Assembly: GCF_001905665.1 (NCBI RefSeq)
Contig: NZ_LIVX01000004.1
Location: 185,705 to 249,704, forward strand
Direction: 5' to 3'
Origin: Streptomyces sp. CB02261
Lineage (GTDB): Bacteria > Actinomycetota > Actinomycetes > Streptomycetales > Streptomycetaceae
DNA length: 64,000 nt
Position 1 is the stretch's first letter. Every line of letters starts with the position of its first letter. A program made the position numbers and the translations under genes. This document shows positions 17,510 through 25,681 of the stretch, in pieces. The notes under the pieces are model-generated. The model searched no databases and was not told where the DNA came from. It saw nothing but the letters and a program-made list of their open reading frames with translations.

Positions 17510-17856
17510 GGCGGCGCGCCGTCGTGGGCGCGGGCGCGGTCCTCGCGCTCGCCGCCTTCGCGGTGTCCTCGACCGAGGAGACGGCGACGGCGGACGGCGC
17601 CGCCCGGACCCGCCCGATGCCGGACTTCCTCGGCCAGGGGCTCTGGCGTGTCTTCACCCGCCTGGACCACCGCACGCGGCTCGACGTCCACGACGTGAGC
17701 GGTGACGACCGGCGGGTGCTCTGGCCGCCGCGATGGCAGGTCTGCACGCAGTACCCGGCCGCCGGGGCGGGGCTCGACCGCCGGTCCACCGTCATGGTCG
17801 GAGTCGTACGCAAGGGCGAGACGTGCCCGCTCCGAGTCCGCACGGCACGTCGCTGA
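17506..17856 (+). CDS. secreted PASTA-domain protein
   Basis: A 116-residue protein with an N-terminal signal sequence (RRRAVVGAGAVLALAAFAVSS) followed by one PASTA-like domain: MPDFLGQGL...VHDVSGDDRRVLWPPRWQVCTQYPAAGAGL...VGVVRKGETC. Two cysteines could form a disulphide. PASTA domains in secreted Streptomyces proteins may bind cell-wall muropeptides. The GTG start overlaps the stop of the upstream small ORF. The last codons lie in the first copy of a downstream tandem repeat. Confidence 0.72.
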   Translation: MRRRAVVGAGAVLALAAFAVSSTEETATADGAARTRPMPDFLGQGLWRVFTRLDHRTRLDVHDVSGDDRRVLWPPRWQVCTQYPAAGAGLDRRSTVMVGVVRKGETCPLRVRTARR

Positions 17857-17962
17857 GAGCGCCCTGGCCCACCCCCGGCCCAGCCCGCGCGGCCGGGCGC
17901 CGGCCCACGCGTCGCTGAGAGCCCGCCCCCGTCCCAGACCGCGCGGACGGGCGCCGGTCCAC
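17847..17962. repeat. two-copy tandem repeat spanning the PASTA-gene stop codon
   Basis: ACGTCGCTGAGAGC at 17847-17860 recurs as GCGTCGCTGAGAGC at 17909-17922. The units, about 62 bp (17847-17908) and 54 bp (17909-17962), also share CGCGCGG.CGGGCGCCGG.CCAC. The stop codon of the PASTA gene is inside the first unit. Confidence 0.6.
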
Positions 17963-18056
17963 CGTGGCCGGGGCGGCGGCCCACCGGGGCCCGCGTGGCC
18001 CGCCGGCCTGCGTGGCCGACCGGGGCACGCGGACGTGCCTCCCGCACCGGATGCGC

Positions 18057-18323
18057 TCAGGCTCCGGAACCCCCGCCGAGGGCGGTGGCGAGCGCCCGCG
18101 CCTGGTCCGGCGTGATGCCGAGAGCGAGCGGTACCCGGCGGGGGCTGTACGGGGCGGAGCAGACGGCGATCGGGCTCTCCCCGGACGTGGTCCACCGGGG
18201 CCCGCCGGCCGGCCCCCGTCCCTCCAGCAGGGCCGTGGCCAGACCGGTGGCGGCCGCGGCGCGGATCCCCGGGAGCCACGGCCGGGCGATCGCGGCCGGG
18301 GTTCCGGCGCGCACCCGTTGCAC
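18057..18323 (-). CDS. hypothetical protein
   Basis: An 88-residue frame starting with GTG 12 bp after the DUF6204-like gene's stop, on the same strand. Codon third positions are strongly G/C, supporting a real gene. The sequence has a helical N-terminal half (PGIRAAAATGLATALLEG) and ends ITPDQARALATALGGG. No recognised domain. It is probably co-transcribed with the upstream gene. Confidence 0.55.
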   Translation of the reverse strand: MQRVRAGTPAAIARPWLPGIRAAAATGLATALLEGRGPAGGPRWTTSGESPIAVCSAPYSPRRVPLALGITPDQARALATALGGGSGA

Positions 18324-18334
18324 GAGATCCCGGA

Positions 18335-18673
18335 TCAGGCTCGGCGCTTGTAGTTGATCTTCATGGTGTCGAGGTCGGTCACCGTCGAGCGCAGCGCCCC
18401 GTACCCGTGGCCGAGCTCCTTCAGCGCCGTCTCCACGCGGTCCTCCGCGAGCGCACCCGCCATCTCGTCGCCGTCCTCGGCGTCGGAGACGACGACCAGG
18501 CGGTACGAGAAGTGCTTCAGCGTCCTGTCGTAGGCGAGGGAGCCCTCCTCCGTGAACTGCATCGCCGTCAGCCCGTGCGCGTCCACCTCGGCGAGCAGCC
18601 GGGACCGGCTCTCCTCCGACAGGCCCTCGAACGTGCCGCGCACGATGACCCGGTAGGTGTGCTGCGTGCCCAT
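18335..18673 (-). CDS. DUF6204-like protein
   Basis: A 112-residue protein starting MGTQHTYRVIVRGTFEGLS, with FTEEGSLAYDRTLKHFSYRLVVVSDAE in the middle and a C-terminal LDTMKINYKRR. The pattern matches the uncharacterised DUF6204 family of Streptomyces, which has an alternating strand/helix look; no active site is apparent. A GGGGAG lies upstream of 18673. Function unknown. Confidence 0.72.
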   Translation of the reverse strand: MGTQHTYRVIVRGTFEGLSEESRSRLLAEVDAHGLTAMQFTEEGSLAYDRTLKHFSYRLVVVSDAEDGDEMAGALAEDRVETALKELGHGYGALRSTVTDLDTMKINYKRRA

Positions 18674-18885
18674 CTCTCGTACTCCCCGCACCATGGTTCC
18701 CCCGGCTCGCCGTGCGGCGGGCCGACCGTCCACCCTAGGGCGGGGCCGCCGACGCCGCCGGGAATTTCCGGCGCGCCCCCCGAGCCGCCCGGCCAGGAGC
18801 CAGGAGCCAGGAGCCAGGAAGCAGGCCCGCGGCTCGACGCGGAGAGCCCCTGGTCAGGGTGGCTCCGGGCGTGTTCCATGGGGCG

Positions 18886-20931
18886 ATGACGACCGTACGA
18901 CGTGCCGTACTGACGCTGCCCGCCGCCCCCTTGGGCCCGGACAACCCCCTTCCCGCACTGCGGGCCCCCGCCGGTGCCGGGGCCCACGCGGTCGACGCGC
19001 CGACCCTCGCGGAACTCCCGCGTGACATGGCCCGGGCCATCGGGCGGGCGCCCCTGCGCAGCCTGCTGCCCACCGCCGTGCGCGACGGCTACGGCCGCGA
19101 GCGCACCCCCACGGACCTCGACTCGATCGTGATCGAGAACGACCGGCTCCGGGCGACCGTCCTGCCCGGCCTCGGCGGCCGGATCCACTCCCTCCACCAC
19201 AAGCCCACCGGCCGCGAACTCCTCTACCGCAACCCGGTGTTCCAGCCCGCCGCCTTCGCGCTCAACGGCGCCTGGTTCTCCGGCGGCATCGAGTGGAACA
19301 TCGGCGCCACCGGCCACACCACCCTCTCCTGTTCGCCCCTCCACGCGTCCACCGTCCGCGCGCCCGACGGCGGCCCGATGCTCCGCCTCTGGGAGTGGGA
19401 GCGGTTGCGAGACCTGCCCTTCCAGGTCGACCTGTGGCTCCCGGAGGGCTCCGACTTCCTCTACGTCGGCGTCCGCGTCCGCAACCCCCACGAGCGGCCC
19501 GCCCCCGTCTACTGGTGGTCCAACACCGCCGTCCCCGAGGACCGCAGGATCGTCGCGCCCGCCGACGCCGCCTGGCACCACGGCTACGAGCGCGGCCTGC
19601 GCCGCGTCCCCGTTCCCGTCACCGAGGACGGCACCGACCGCTCGTACCCCCTGAACGGCGCCCACGCCGCCGACTGGTTCTACGACCTCGCCGAGGAACA
19701 GCGCCGCTGGATAGCCGCGCTCGACACCGACGGCACCGGCCTCGTCCAGACCTCCACCGACCCGCTGCGGGGCCGCAAGCTCTTCCTCTGGGGCACCGAG
19801 CGCGGCGGCAGGCGCTGGCAGGAATGGCTGACGGAACCCGGCACTCCCGGTTACGCCGAGATCCAGGCCGGTCTCGCCCGTACCCAGCTGGAGCACCTGG
19901 AGCTCGCGGGCGGCGCGGAGTTCAGCTGGCTGGAGGCGTACGGACCGCTCGCCGCCGACCCCGCCGCGGCGCTCGGCGACGACTGGGCGGCGGCCCGCGC
20001 CGACGTCGAGCGGACCCTGGCCGGCGCGCTGCCCCGCGACGCCGTCGACGCCGCGTACCGGGCGTGGCGGGAGGGAGCGGCCGACTCCGCGCCGGAGGAG
20101 ACCCTCGCGGCCGGCTCCGGCTGGGGAGCCCTGGAAGTCCTGCGCGGCCGCCACGACCTGCCCGGCACGCCCTTCCCCGAGTCGACGCTCGGTCCCGAGC
20201 AGGCACCCTGGCTTGAGCTGCTCCGCACCGGCGTCCTGCCGCCCCCGGCGAACGGCGCCGCGCCGGGCGTGCCGCTGGTCGCCGCGCCCTGGCGGGACAT
20301 GCTGGAGACCGCGCCCGCCGACCCCTCCACCGAGTACCACCTCGGCATCGCCCAGTGGCACGCCGGTGACCGTGCCCAGGCGGTACGGAGCTGGGAGCGG
20401 GGGCTGAAGGAGGCCACCGCCTGCTGGCCCCTGCTGTACTGCCTGGCCGTCGCCGACCGGGAGGACGGGCACCCCGACCGGGCCGCCGAACGCTTCGCTG
20501 AGGCCTCCGCCGACCACGAGGCCGCGTCCGGCCCCCGGGACGCGTCCCGCCACCCGGACGACTCCCGGGACGCGTCCCGCCACCCGGACGACCCCCGTCA
20601 CGCGCCCCGACACTCGGCGGACTGCGAGACGGTCGCCGCCACCCTCGGCCGCGAAGCGGTCGAGGCGCTCCTCGCCGCCGGGCGGCCCGACCGGGCCCGG
20701 TCCCTCTGGGGCGGGCTGCCGGAACGAGCCCGGCGGAGCGGGGCGTTCCGGCTGCTCGAAGCGCGGCTGCTGCTCGCCGAGGGCAGGAAGGACGAGGCTC
20801 GCGCCGTCTTCGACGCCGGCTTCGAGGTCGCGGACCTGGGCGAGGGTGCCGAGATCCTGGGCGAGGTCTGGGCGCGCCTGACCGACGAACCCCTGCCGTA
20901 CGCCTACGAGTTCCGCATGCGACCGAGCTGA
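18886..20931 (+). CDS. DUF5107 domain protein with C-terminal TPR region
   Basis: A 681-residue protein. Residues about 70-330 form a galactose-mutarotase-like beta-sandwich (DUF5107): RLRATVLPGLGGRIHSLHHKPTG, GIEWNIG, WWSNTAVPE. Residues 470-660 contain TPR-like helices (STEYHLGIAQWHAGDRAQAVRSWERGLKEA; RLLEARLLLAEGRKDEARAVFDAG). Such proteins accompany glycan-degrading enzymes and may bind carbohydrates. A Ser/Arg/His/Pro/Asp-rich linker encoded by a 30-bp tandem repeat interrupts the TPR region. Start 18886 is chosen for homologous-looking sequence; GTG 18859 is possible. Confidence 0.82.
   Translation: MTTVRRAVLTLPAAPLGPDNPLPALRAPAGAGAHAVDAPTLAELPRDMARAIGRAPLRSLLPTAVRDGYGRERTPTDLDSIVIENDRLRATVLPGLGGRIHSLHHKPTGRELLYRNPVFQPAAFALNGAWFSGGIEWNIGATGHTTLSCSPLHASTVRAPDGGPMLRLWEWERLRDLPFQVDLWLPEGSDFLYVGVRVRNPHERPAPVYWWSNTAVPEDRRIVAPADAAWHHGYERGLRRVPVPVTEDGTDRSYPLNGAHAADWFYDLAEEQRRWIAALDTDGTGLVQTSTDPLRGRKLFLWGTERGGRRWQEWLTEPGTPGYAEIQAGLARTQLEHLELAGGAEFSWLEAYGPLAADPAAALGDDWAAARADVERTLAGALPRDAVDAAYRAWREGAADSAPEETLAAGSGWGALEVLRGRHDLPGTPFPESTLGPEQAPWLELLRTGVLPPPANGAAPGVPLVAAPWRDMLETAPADPSTEYHLGIAQWHAGDRAQAVRSWERGLKEATACWPLLYCLAVADREDGHPDRAAERFAEASADHEAASGPRDASRHPDDSRDASRHPDDPRHAPRHSADCETVAATLGREAVEALLAAGRPDRARSLWGGLPERARRSGAFRLLEARLLLAEGRKDEARAVFDAGFEVADLGEGAEILGEVWARLTDEPLPYAYEFRMRPS
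20539..20628 (+). repeat. 30-bp minisatellite within the DUF5107 gene
   Basis: The unit begins GACGCGTCCCGCCACCCGGA at 20539-20568, recurs almost exactly at 20569-20598 and is degenerate at 20599-20628. It encodes DASRHPDDSR-like decapeptides and keeps the frame. Confidence 0.75.
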
Positions 20932-21004
20932 GGGAGGGACGGGACGGGGGGCCGGTGGCTACCCTGGACGCGGGGGGCGGCGGCGACGGGACGGAGGTCC
21001 GGGG

Positions 21005-21229
21005 ATGGCGGCGTGGGCGACACAGGAGTGCCGGTGCGGGCATCCGCGGTTCCGTCACGGTGAGCCACGGTTCTCGGGAGTCTGCGGCGCGTGCCTCTGC
21101 GACGCCTTCGCGATGCCTCCGGCGCCGGTCGTCCAGGAGCCGCCCCGACCGCCCGAACCCGACCGGACGCCGCACCCCAGTTGCCCGAACCAGGACCCGG
21201 ACTGCCTCGGCGTGCACCACTTCTACTGA
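21005..21229 (+). CDS. small cysteine/histidine-rich protein
   Basis: A 74-residue protein beginning MAAWATQECRCGHPRFRHG, then CGACLC, then a Pro-rich stretch and PNQDPDCLGVHHFY at the end. The CxCGHxxxxH...CxxCxC spacing suggests a zinc-binding knuckle. The ATG at 21005 follows GGAGG. It lies 73 bp after the DUF5107 gene on the same strand. No function can be assigned. Confidence 0.7.
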   Translation: MAAWATQECRCGHPRFRHGEPRFSGVCGACLCDAFAMPPAPVVQEPPRPPEPDRTPHPSCPNQDPDCLGVHHFY

Positions 21230-21289
21230 GGGGCGCGGGCTCGTTCTCCCGGGTCGGGTGCGCGCCTTCTTCCGAGTGGGGCCGGCCCG

Positions 21290-22135
21290 TCAGGACACCC
21301 GGCAGAGGATCTCGCCGTGCGGGACCATGAACCAGGCGTCGTCCCGGGTGCCCCACTCCCGCCAGGCCTCGGCGATCGACGTCAGCTCGGCGGTGGTCGC
21401 GTGGCCCCCGGAGACGGCCAGGTCCGCGTAGGCGGAGTCGACCGTACGGTCCGCCCACAGGCCGCTCCACCAGGACCGCTCGTCGGGGGTGGCGAAACAC
21501 CAGGTGGCGGCCGTCGTCGTGATGTCGGTGAAGCCGGCCTCCCGGGCCCAGGAGAACAGGCGCCGTCCCGCGTCCGGTTCGCCGCCGTTGGCGCGGGCGA
21601 CACGGTGGTACAGGTCCAGCCAACCGTCCAGCGCGGGCCGTTCGGGGAACCAGGCGAAGGCTCCGTAGTCGCTGTCGCGGGCCGCGACGAGACCGCCGGG
21701 GCGGCACACCCGCCGCATCTCGCGCAGTGCCCGCACCGGGTCTCCGACGTGCTGGAGCACCTGGTGGGCGTGGACGACGTCGAAGGAGTCGTCGGGGAAG
21801 TCCAGGGCGTGCACGTCCGCGACCGTGAACTCGACGTTCTCCAGGCCGCGTTCGACGGCCACGGAACGCGCCTTCGACAGGACGCCCTCGGCGGCGTCGA
21901 CCCCGGTGACCCGGCCGGGAGCGACCAGGGCGGCCAGGTCGGCGGTGATGGTGCCGGGACCGCAGCCCACGTCCAGGACGTCCAGGCCGGCGCGCAGCTC
22001 GGGCAGCAGGTAGGCCGCCGAGTTGGCGGCGGTCCGCCAGCTGTGCGAGCGCAGGACCGACTCGTGGTGGCCGTGGGTGTAGACGGCGGTCTCATGGGCC
22101 GCGTCGGAGGTGGACGGGACGGAGGCGTGCGTCAT
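21290..22135 (-). CDS. class I SAM-dependent methyltransferase
   Basis: A 281-residue methyltransferase. Motif I is LDVLDVGCGPGTITADLA, the acidic loop is VTGVDAAEGVLSKAR, and motif II/III segments are FPDDSFDVVHAHQVLQHVGDP and RVCRPGGLVAARDSDYG, as in UbiE/ubiquinone-type enzymes. Substrate unknown. The start at 22135 follows GGGAG. It may be co-transcribed with the GNAT gene upstream (117-bp gap). Confidence 0.9.
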   Translation of the reverse strand: MTHASVPSTSDAAHETAVYTHGHHESVLRSHSWRTAANSAAYLLPELRAGLDVLDVGCGPGTITADLAALVAPGRVTGVDAAEGVLSKARSVAVERGLENVEFTVADVHALDFPDDSFDVVHAHQVLQHVGDPVRALREMRRVCRPGGLVAARDSDYGAFAWFPERPALDGWLDLYHRVARANGGEPDAGRRLFSWAREAGFTDITTTAATWCFATPDERSWWSGLWADRTVDSAYADLAVSGGHATTAELTSIAEAWREWGTRDDAWFMVPHGEILCRVS

Positions 22136-22252
22136 GGAAGCGACTCCCTACGGTGGCGGGTGCGTGTCACCACCGTACGCACGCGTGCCGAATGATGAGA
22201 CCCGCGTCTTGCGATACGGACAGTCGGAGGGTGTGAGGCGATATCGGCGACG

Positions 22253-22771
22253 TCAGGCCAACAGATGCCTTCGGTAACGGAGTTCGTCGAGGACCCGGCC
22301 TCCCGTCTCCTCCCGCGCCGTCCCGCCGTCCGGCCGCCAGCCAGCGGCTTCGTAGAAGCGACGCCCCCGTGTGTTGCCCGCGAGCACCCACAGCGCCGCC
22401 GTACGGAACCCGGCTTCCCTCAGCGCCTCCGTGGACGCCGCGAGGAGCGCCCGCCCGACGCCCGTGCCCCAGGCCTCCGGCAGGGCGTAGAGCGCCGCCA
22501 GTTCGGCCGTGGGACCGGCATCCAACGCCTCGCCCCGCCAGGCCCGGAAACAGGAGAAGGCGAGCACCCGCCCTTCGGTGTCCGTCGCGACCAGGACCGT
22601 GGGCCGGTCCGCGGCCGCCAGCCGGGTCCGCCACACGGCGGTGCGCTCCTCCACGTCAAGGGAGGCCAGGTAGGGGGCGGGGAGCAGGTCGCGGTAGGCG
22701 GCCCGCCAGGACAGCACGTGCACGGCGGCGACGGCCGCCGCGTCCTCCGGAAGCGCTTCGCGTATCGACAT
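22253..22771 (-). CDS. GNAT family N-acetyltransferase
   Basis: A 172-residue acetyltransferase. It starts MSIREALPEDAAAVAAVHVLSWRAAYRDLLP, and the acetyl-CoA pyrophosphate loop is LPEAWGTGVGRALLAA (Q/RxxGxG/A-like), followed by LWVLAGNTRGRRFYEAAGW, the typical final helix-strand. It transfers an acetyl group to an unidentified amine. An alternative start is unlikely because the fold begins at residue 1. Confidence 0.9.
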   Translation of the reverse strand: MSIREALPEDAAAVAAVHVLSWRAAYRDLLPAPYLASLDVEERTAVWRTRLAAADRPTVLVATDTEGRVLAFSCFRAWRGEALDAGPTAELAALYALPEAWGTGVGRALLAASTEALREAGFRTAALWVLAGNTRGRRFYEAAGWRPDGGTAREETGGRVLDELRYRRHLLA

Positions 22772-22991
22772 CCCGCATTGTCGACCGACGAGCCCCACGA
22801 CCGCCCCCGATTTACCGGGCATCACGCTCCCCGCACGACTGGCCGAGCCCCGCCCACCGGCCCGTCCGCCCCGACCTGACGAACCCTCTGTGACAGCACC
22901 GTGAACGGGCCGTCCGGACCGCCCTCCCGCCCCTAGGATCGGCGCGCGCCGCCGCCCGGTGGTCCGCCTTCCCCCTGTGCCGAGGAGTCCC

Positions 22992-24254
22992 GTGCCGCAC
23001 CCGTCCGTGCCGAACCCGCCCGTGCCGCACCCGTCCGCCGCGCACCCCGCCGTACCCGGCCGCCGGGCCCTGCTGAAGGTCCTCGCTGCGGCCCCCGCGG
23101 CCGCCACCCTCGGTGGGCTCGCCACCGCCGCGCCCGCCCACGCCCGGCCCGCGGGCACCGGCGCGCTCGCCGCGCCCGGGATCGTCAAGGCACTCCCGCC
23201 CGAGCACTTCACCGTCCGCGGTACGAATGCCGAGGCACGGTTCGACGGCTTCGGCGACACCGGCCTCCTCACGCCCGCCGACCGGTTCTTCGTCCGCAAC
23301 CACACCTCCACCCCCGTCCTCGACGCCGCCGACTGGCGCCTGACGCTCTGGGGCGACGGACTGCACGGCCGCGGCCCCGTCCACCTCACCTACGGGCAGC
23401 TCCGTGACCTCCCCTCCGTCACCCGTACGGTCCTGATCGAGTGCGCCGGAAACGGCCGCAGCCTCTACGCGAGCCAGCAGGGCGAGCCGGTCACCGGTAC
23501 CGCCTGGACCCTCGGCGCCGTCGGAGCCGCCCGCTGGCGCGGCGCCCGGCTCTCCGACGTGCTCCGGCGCGCCGGGATCGCCCGCGACGCCGTCGACCTC
23601 CTGCCGCGCGGCCTGGACGACCCGTACGTCTCCGGCGGCGTCGACTTCGGCCGGGTCCGCCGCCCGCTGCCGGTCGCCAAGGCGCTCGACGACGTGATCC
23701 TCGCGTACGAGATGAACGGCGAGCCCCTCCCGTACGACCACGGCCACCCCGTCCGGCTCGTCGTGCCCTCCTGGGTCGGCATCGCCTCCATCAAGTGGCT
23801 CGGCGACATCGAGGTCTCCACCCGACCGCTGGCCTCGCCCTGGTCCACCGACTGGTACCGCCTCTTCGGCACCGCCCACCCGGAGGGCGGAAGCGCCCCG
23901 ATCGGCCGCCAGACGATCAAGTCCGGCTACCAGCTGCCCTTCGGCGCCGACCTGGAGGCGGGCCGCGTCCACCGGCTCACCGGGCGCGCCTGGTCCGCGT
24001 TCGCGCCCGTGCGCAGGGTCGAGGTGTCCACCGACGGCGGCGCCCACTGGCGGCCGGCCCGGCTCCACGACACGCCCCGGCGGAACGGCTGGGTCCGCTG
24101 GAGCGTGCCGTGGCGTCCGCACCGTACCGGGCCGGTCACCCTGCTCTCCCGTATCACCGACGCCGCCGGGAACACCCAGCCCGACCGGGCCGTCCACAAC
24201 ACCCAGGGCTACCTCTTCGACGCGGTCGTACGGCACCCCGTCACCGTCGTCTGA
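22992..24254 (+). CDS. Tat-exported sulfite oxidase family molybdopterin enzyme
   Basis: A 420-residue molybdopterin oxidoreductase. After a VPHPS/VPNPP-type repetitive leader comes a twin-arginine signal, GRRALLKVLAAAPAAATLGG. The molybdenum-ligand cysteine is in TVLIECAGNGRS; the dimerisation (Mo-co dimer) domain follows from about residue 290 (RRVEVSTDGGAHWRPA). It would oxidise sulfite or act as a methionine-sulfoxide-type reductase outside the cell; the substrate is not decidable from sequence. The GTG at 22992 is chosen because GAGGAG lies four bases upstream. Confidence 0.88.
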   Translation: MPHPSVPNPPVPHPSAAHPAVPGRRALLKVLAAAPAAATLGGLATAAPAHARPAGTGALAAPGIVKALPPEHFTVRGTNAEARFDGFGDTGLLTPADRFFVRNHTSTPVLDAADWRLTLWGDGLHGRGPVHLTYGQLRDLPSVTRTVLIECAGNGRSLYASQQGEPVTGTAWTLGAVGAARWRGARLSDVLRRAGIARDAVDLLPRGLDDPYVSGGVDFGRVRRPLPVAKALDDVILAYEMNGEPLPYDHGHPVRLVVPSWVGIASIKWLGDIEVSTRPLASPWSTDWYRLFGTAHPEGGSAPIGRQTIKSGYQLPFGADLEAGRVHRLTGRAWSAFAPVRRVEVSTDGGAHWRPARLHDTPRRNGWVRWSVPWRPHRTGPVTLLSRITDAAGNTQPDRAVHNTQGYLFDAVVRHPVTVV

Positions 24255-24329
24255 GTCGCCCGCGCCGAGGCGCGACGGAGCACCCGCCCGTCGCCTGAAG
24301 CGGCGGAAACGCCCGAATCTTCGTATAAA

Positions 24330-24364
24330 GGGCACGGGGGTGCCGTATCGGCGCCCCCGTGCCC
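24330..24364 (+). promoter_or_regulatory. 16-bp mRNA hairpin abutting the ribosome-binding site
   Basis: GGGCACGGGGGTGCCG, loop TAT, then CGGCGCCCCCGTGCCC: a 16-bp stem with one G-T pair and a 3-nt loop, ending 2 nt before AGGAGG (24367-24372). It may terminate upstream transcription or cap and control the aminotransferase-like mRNA. Confidence 0.7.
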
Positions 24365-24380
24365 TCAGGAGGTACGGGAC

Positions 24381-25613
24381 ATGCGGCAGACGGCTCCGGA
24401 CGGCCGTGGCCCGGTGCGCTACGGCCCACCCGTCCCCGACACCGGCCTGCCCGTGCTGCCGGGGCTCGCCGGACTCCTCGCCGCCGCCGCCGAGCGGACC
24501 GCCCCCGAGCCGCCCGGCGGCGGACCCGCCCTGCGCGAGGCGGCCTCCGGCTACTGGTGGCGCCGCGGCCTGCGCACCCATCCCGAGGACGTCGTGGCGG
24601 GCCCCGGCGCCCCCGCCCTGCTCCTCGCCCTGATCGCCGCGCACGGCGGCGACCTCCTGATGCCCCGGCCCTGTCCCGCCCGGTGGACCCCGCAGGCCCG
24701 CCTCCTCGGCCGCCCGGCCTACCACGTGCCGACCCCCGCCGAGTGCGGCGGCGTCCCCGATCCGTACGCCCTCCTGGAGACGGTCCGGCGGATCCGCGCC
24801 GAGGGCGGCGCCCCCAGACTCCTGCTGATCTCCGTCGCCGACGACCCCACCGGCACCGTCGCCCCGCCCGAACTCGTCCGCGAGGCCTGCGAGGCCGCCG
24901 TCGCCGAGGGCCTCCACGTCATCAGCGACGAGACCTGGCGCGACACCCTCCACCAGCCCCGCGACACCGTGTTCCTCAGCCCCGCCGAGATGTGCCCGGA
25001 CGACGTGACCGTCGTCAGCGACCTCGGTGGCGCGCTCACCCCGGCCGCCTGGCCCTGCGCCGTCGCCCGCTTCCCGCCCACCGCGCCGTCCCACGCCGAC
25101 CGCTGGACCGACCGCAGGTCCCGCGTCCTCGACGTGCTCACCGCACTCGGCGCCGTCGTCCCCGGCCCCGTCGCCCCCGCCGCCGCCCACGCCCTCGACG
25201 AACCCGAGGACGTGACCGTACGGGCCCGGCTCGCCGCCACCGTCCACGGCCGCATCGCCGGTGCCGCGCACCACGCCGTCCTCGCCGCCGGGGCCCTCGC
25301 CCTGCCCCCGCGGGCCGGGCGCCACCTCTACGCCGACCTCGGTCCGCTCCGGGCCGGGCTCGCCGCCCGCGGCGTCACCGACTCCCTGGAACTGGAGAGC
25401 CACCTCACCGAACGGCTCGGGGTCCCGGCGACCGGCGGCCACCGTTTCGGCGACGAACTCGGCGCGCTGCGCGTCCGGATCGACACGGGAATGTTCCTGG
25501 GGACCACGGGGGAGGAGAGGGCCGAGACGCTGCGGTTCCGGGATCCGCTGGACCTCGCCCATGTGGCCCGCGGTCTCACGGAGTTCGGAGGAGTCCTGGA
25601 GGAACTGCGATGA
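24381..25613 (+). CDS. aminotransferase-fold protein lacking the PLP lysine
   Basis: A 410-residue fold-type I (aminotransferase class I/II) homologue. The fold's landmarks are recognisable but altered. The NPTG motif is DDPTG (154-158), the D-x-x-Y segment is SDETW (182-186), and the SxxK region reads SDLGGAL (213-219), so the lysine that binds PLP is missing. I found no lysine anywhere in the protein. The C-terminal arginine segment RVRIDTGMFLG remains. It may bind a ligand or PLP non-covalently, or be a regulatory pseudoenzyme. It is coupled by ATGA overlap to a micro-ORF and then an MBL hydrolase. Confidence 0.85.
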   Translation: MRQTAPDGRGPVRYGPPVPDTGLPVLPGLAGLLAAAAERTAPEPPGGGPALREAASGYWWRRGLRTHPEDVVAGPGAPALLLALIAAHGGDLLMPRPCPARWTPQARLLGRPAYHVPTPAECGGVPDPYALLETVRRIRAEGGAPRLLLISVADDPTGTVAPPELVREACEAAVAEGLHVISDETWRDTLHQPRDTVFLSPAEMCPDDVTVVSDLGGALTPAAWPCAVARFPPTAPSHADRWTDRRSRVLDVLTALGAVVPGPVAPAAAHALDEPEDVTVRARLAATVHGRIAGAAHHAVLAAGALALPPRAGRHLYADLGPLRAGLAARGVTDSLELESHLTERLGVPATGGHRFGDELGALRVRIDTGMFLGTTGEERAETLRFRDPLDLAHVARGLTEFGGVLEELR

Positions 25614-25681
25614 CAGAGCCGCCCCGTCCCCGACGAGCCCCACGAGCCGTACGACCCGCGCAGAACGGAGTCCGCAGATGA
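25610..25681 (+). CDS. 23-residue Pro/Arg-rich micro-ORF coupled at both ends
   Basis: ATG at 25610 overlaps the TGA of the upstream gene (ATGA), and its own TGA overlaps the ATG of the downstream gene (ATGA). GGAGG lies 8 nt before it. The peptide starts MTEPPRPRRAPRA and has no lysine. It is either a small basic protein or a translational relay carrying ribosomes to the next gene. Confidence 0.55.
   Translation: MTEPPRPRRAPRAVRPAQNGVRR

Noticed and set aside
24381..24420. Sequencing error removing the PLP lysine
   Set aside because: The frame has normal codon bias throughout, and the surrounding residues at all three altered motifs are in register, so a local indel does not explain the missing lysine.
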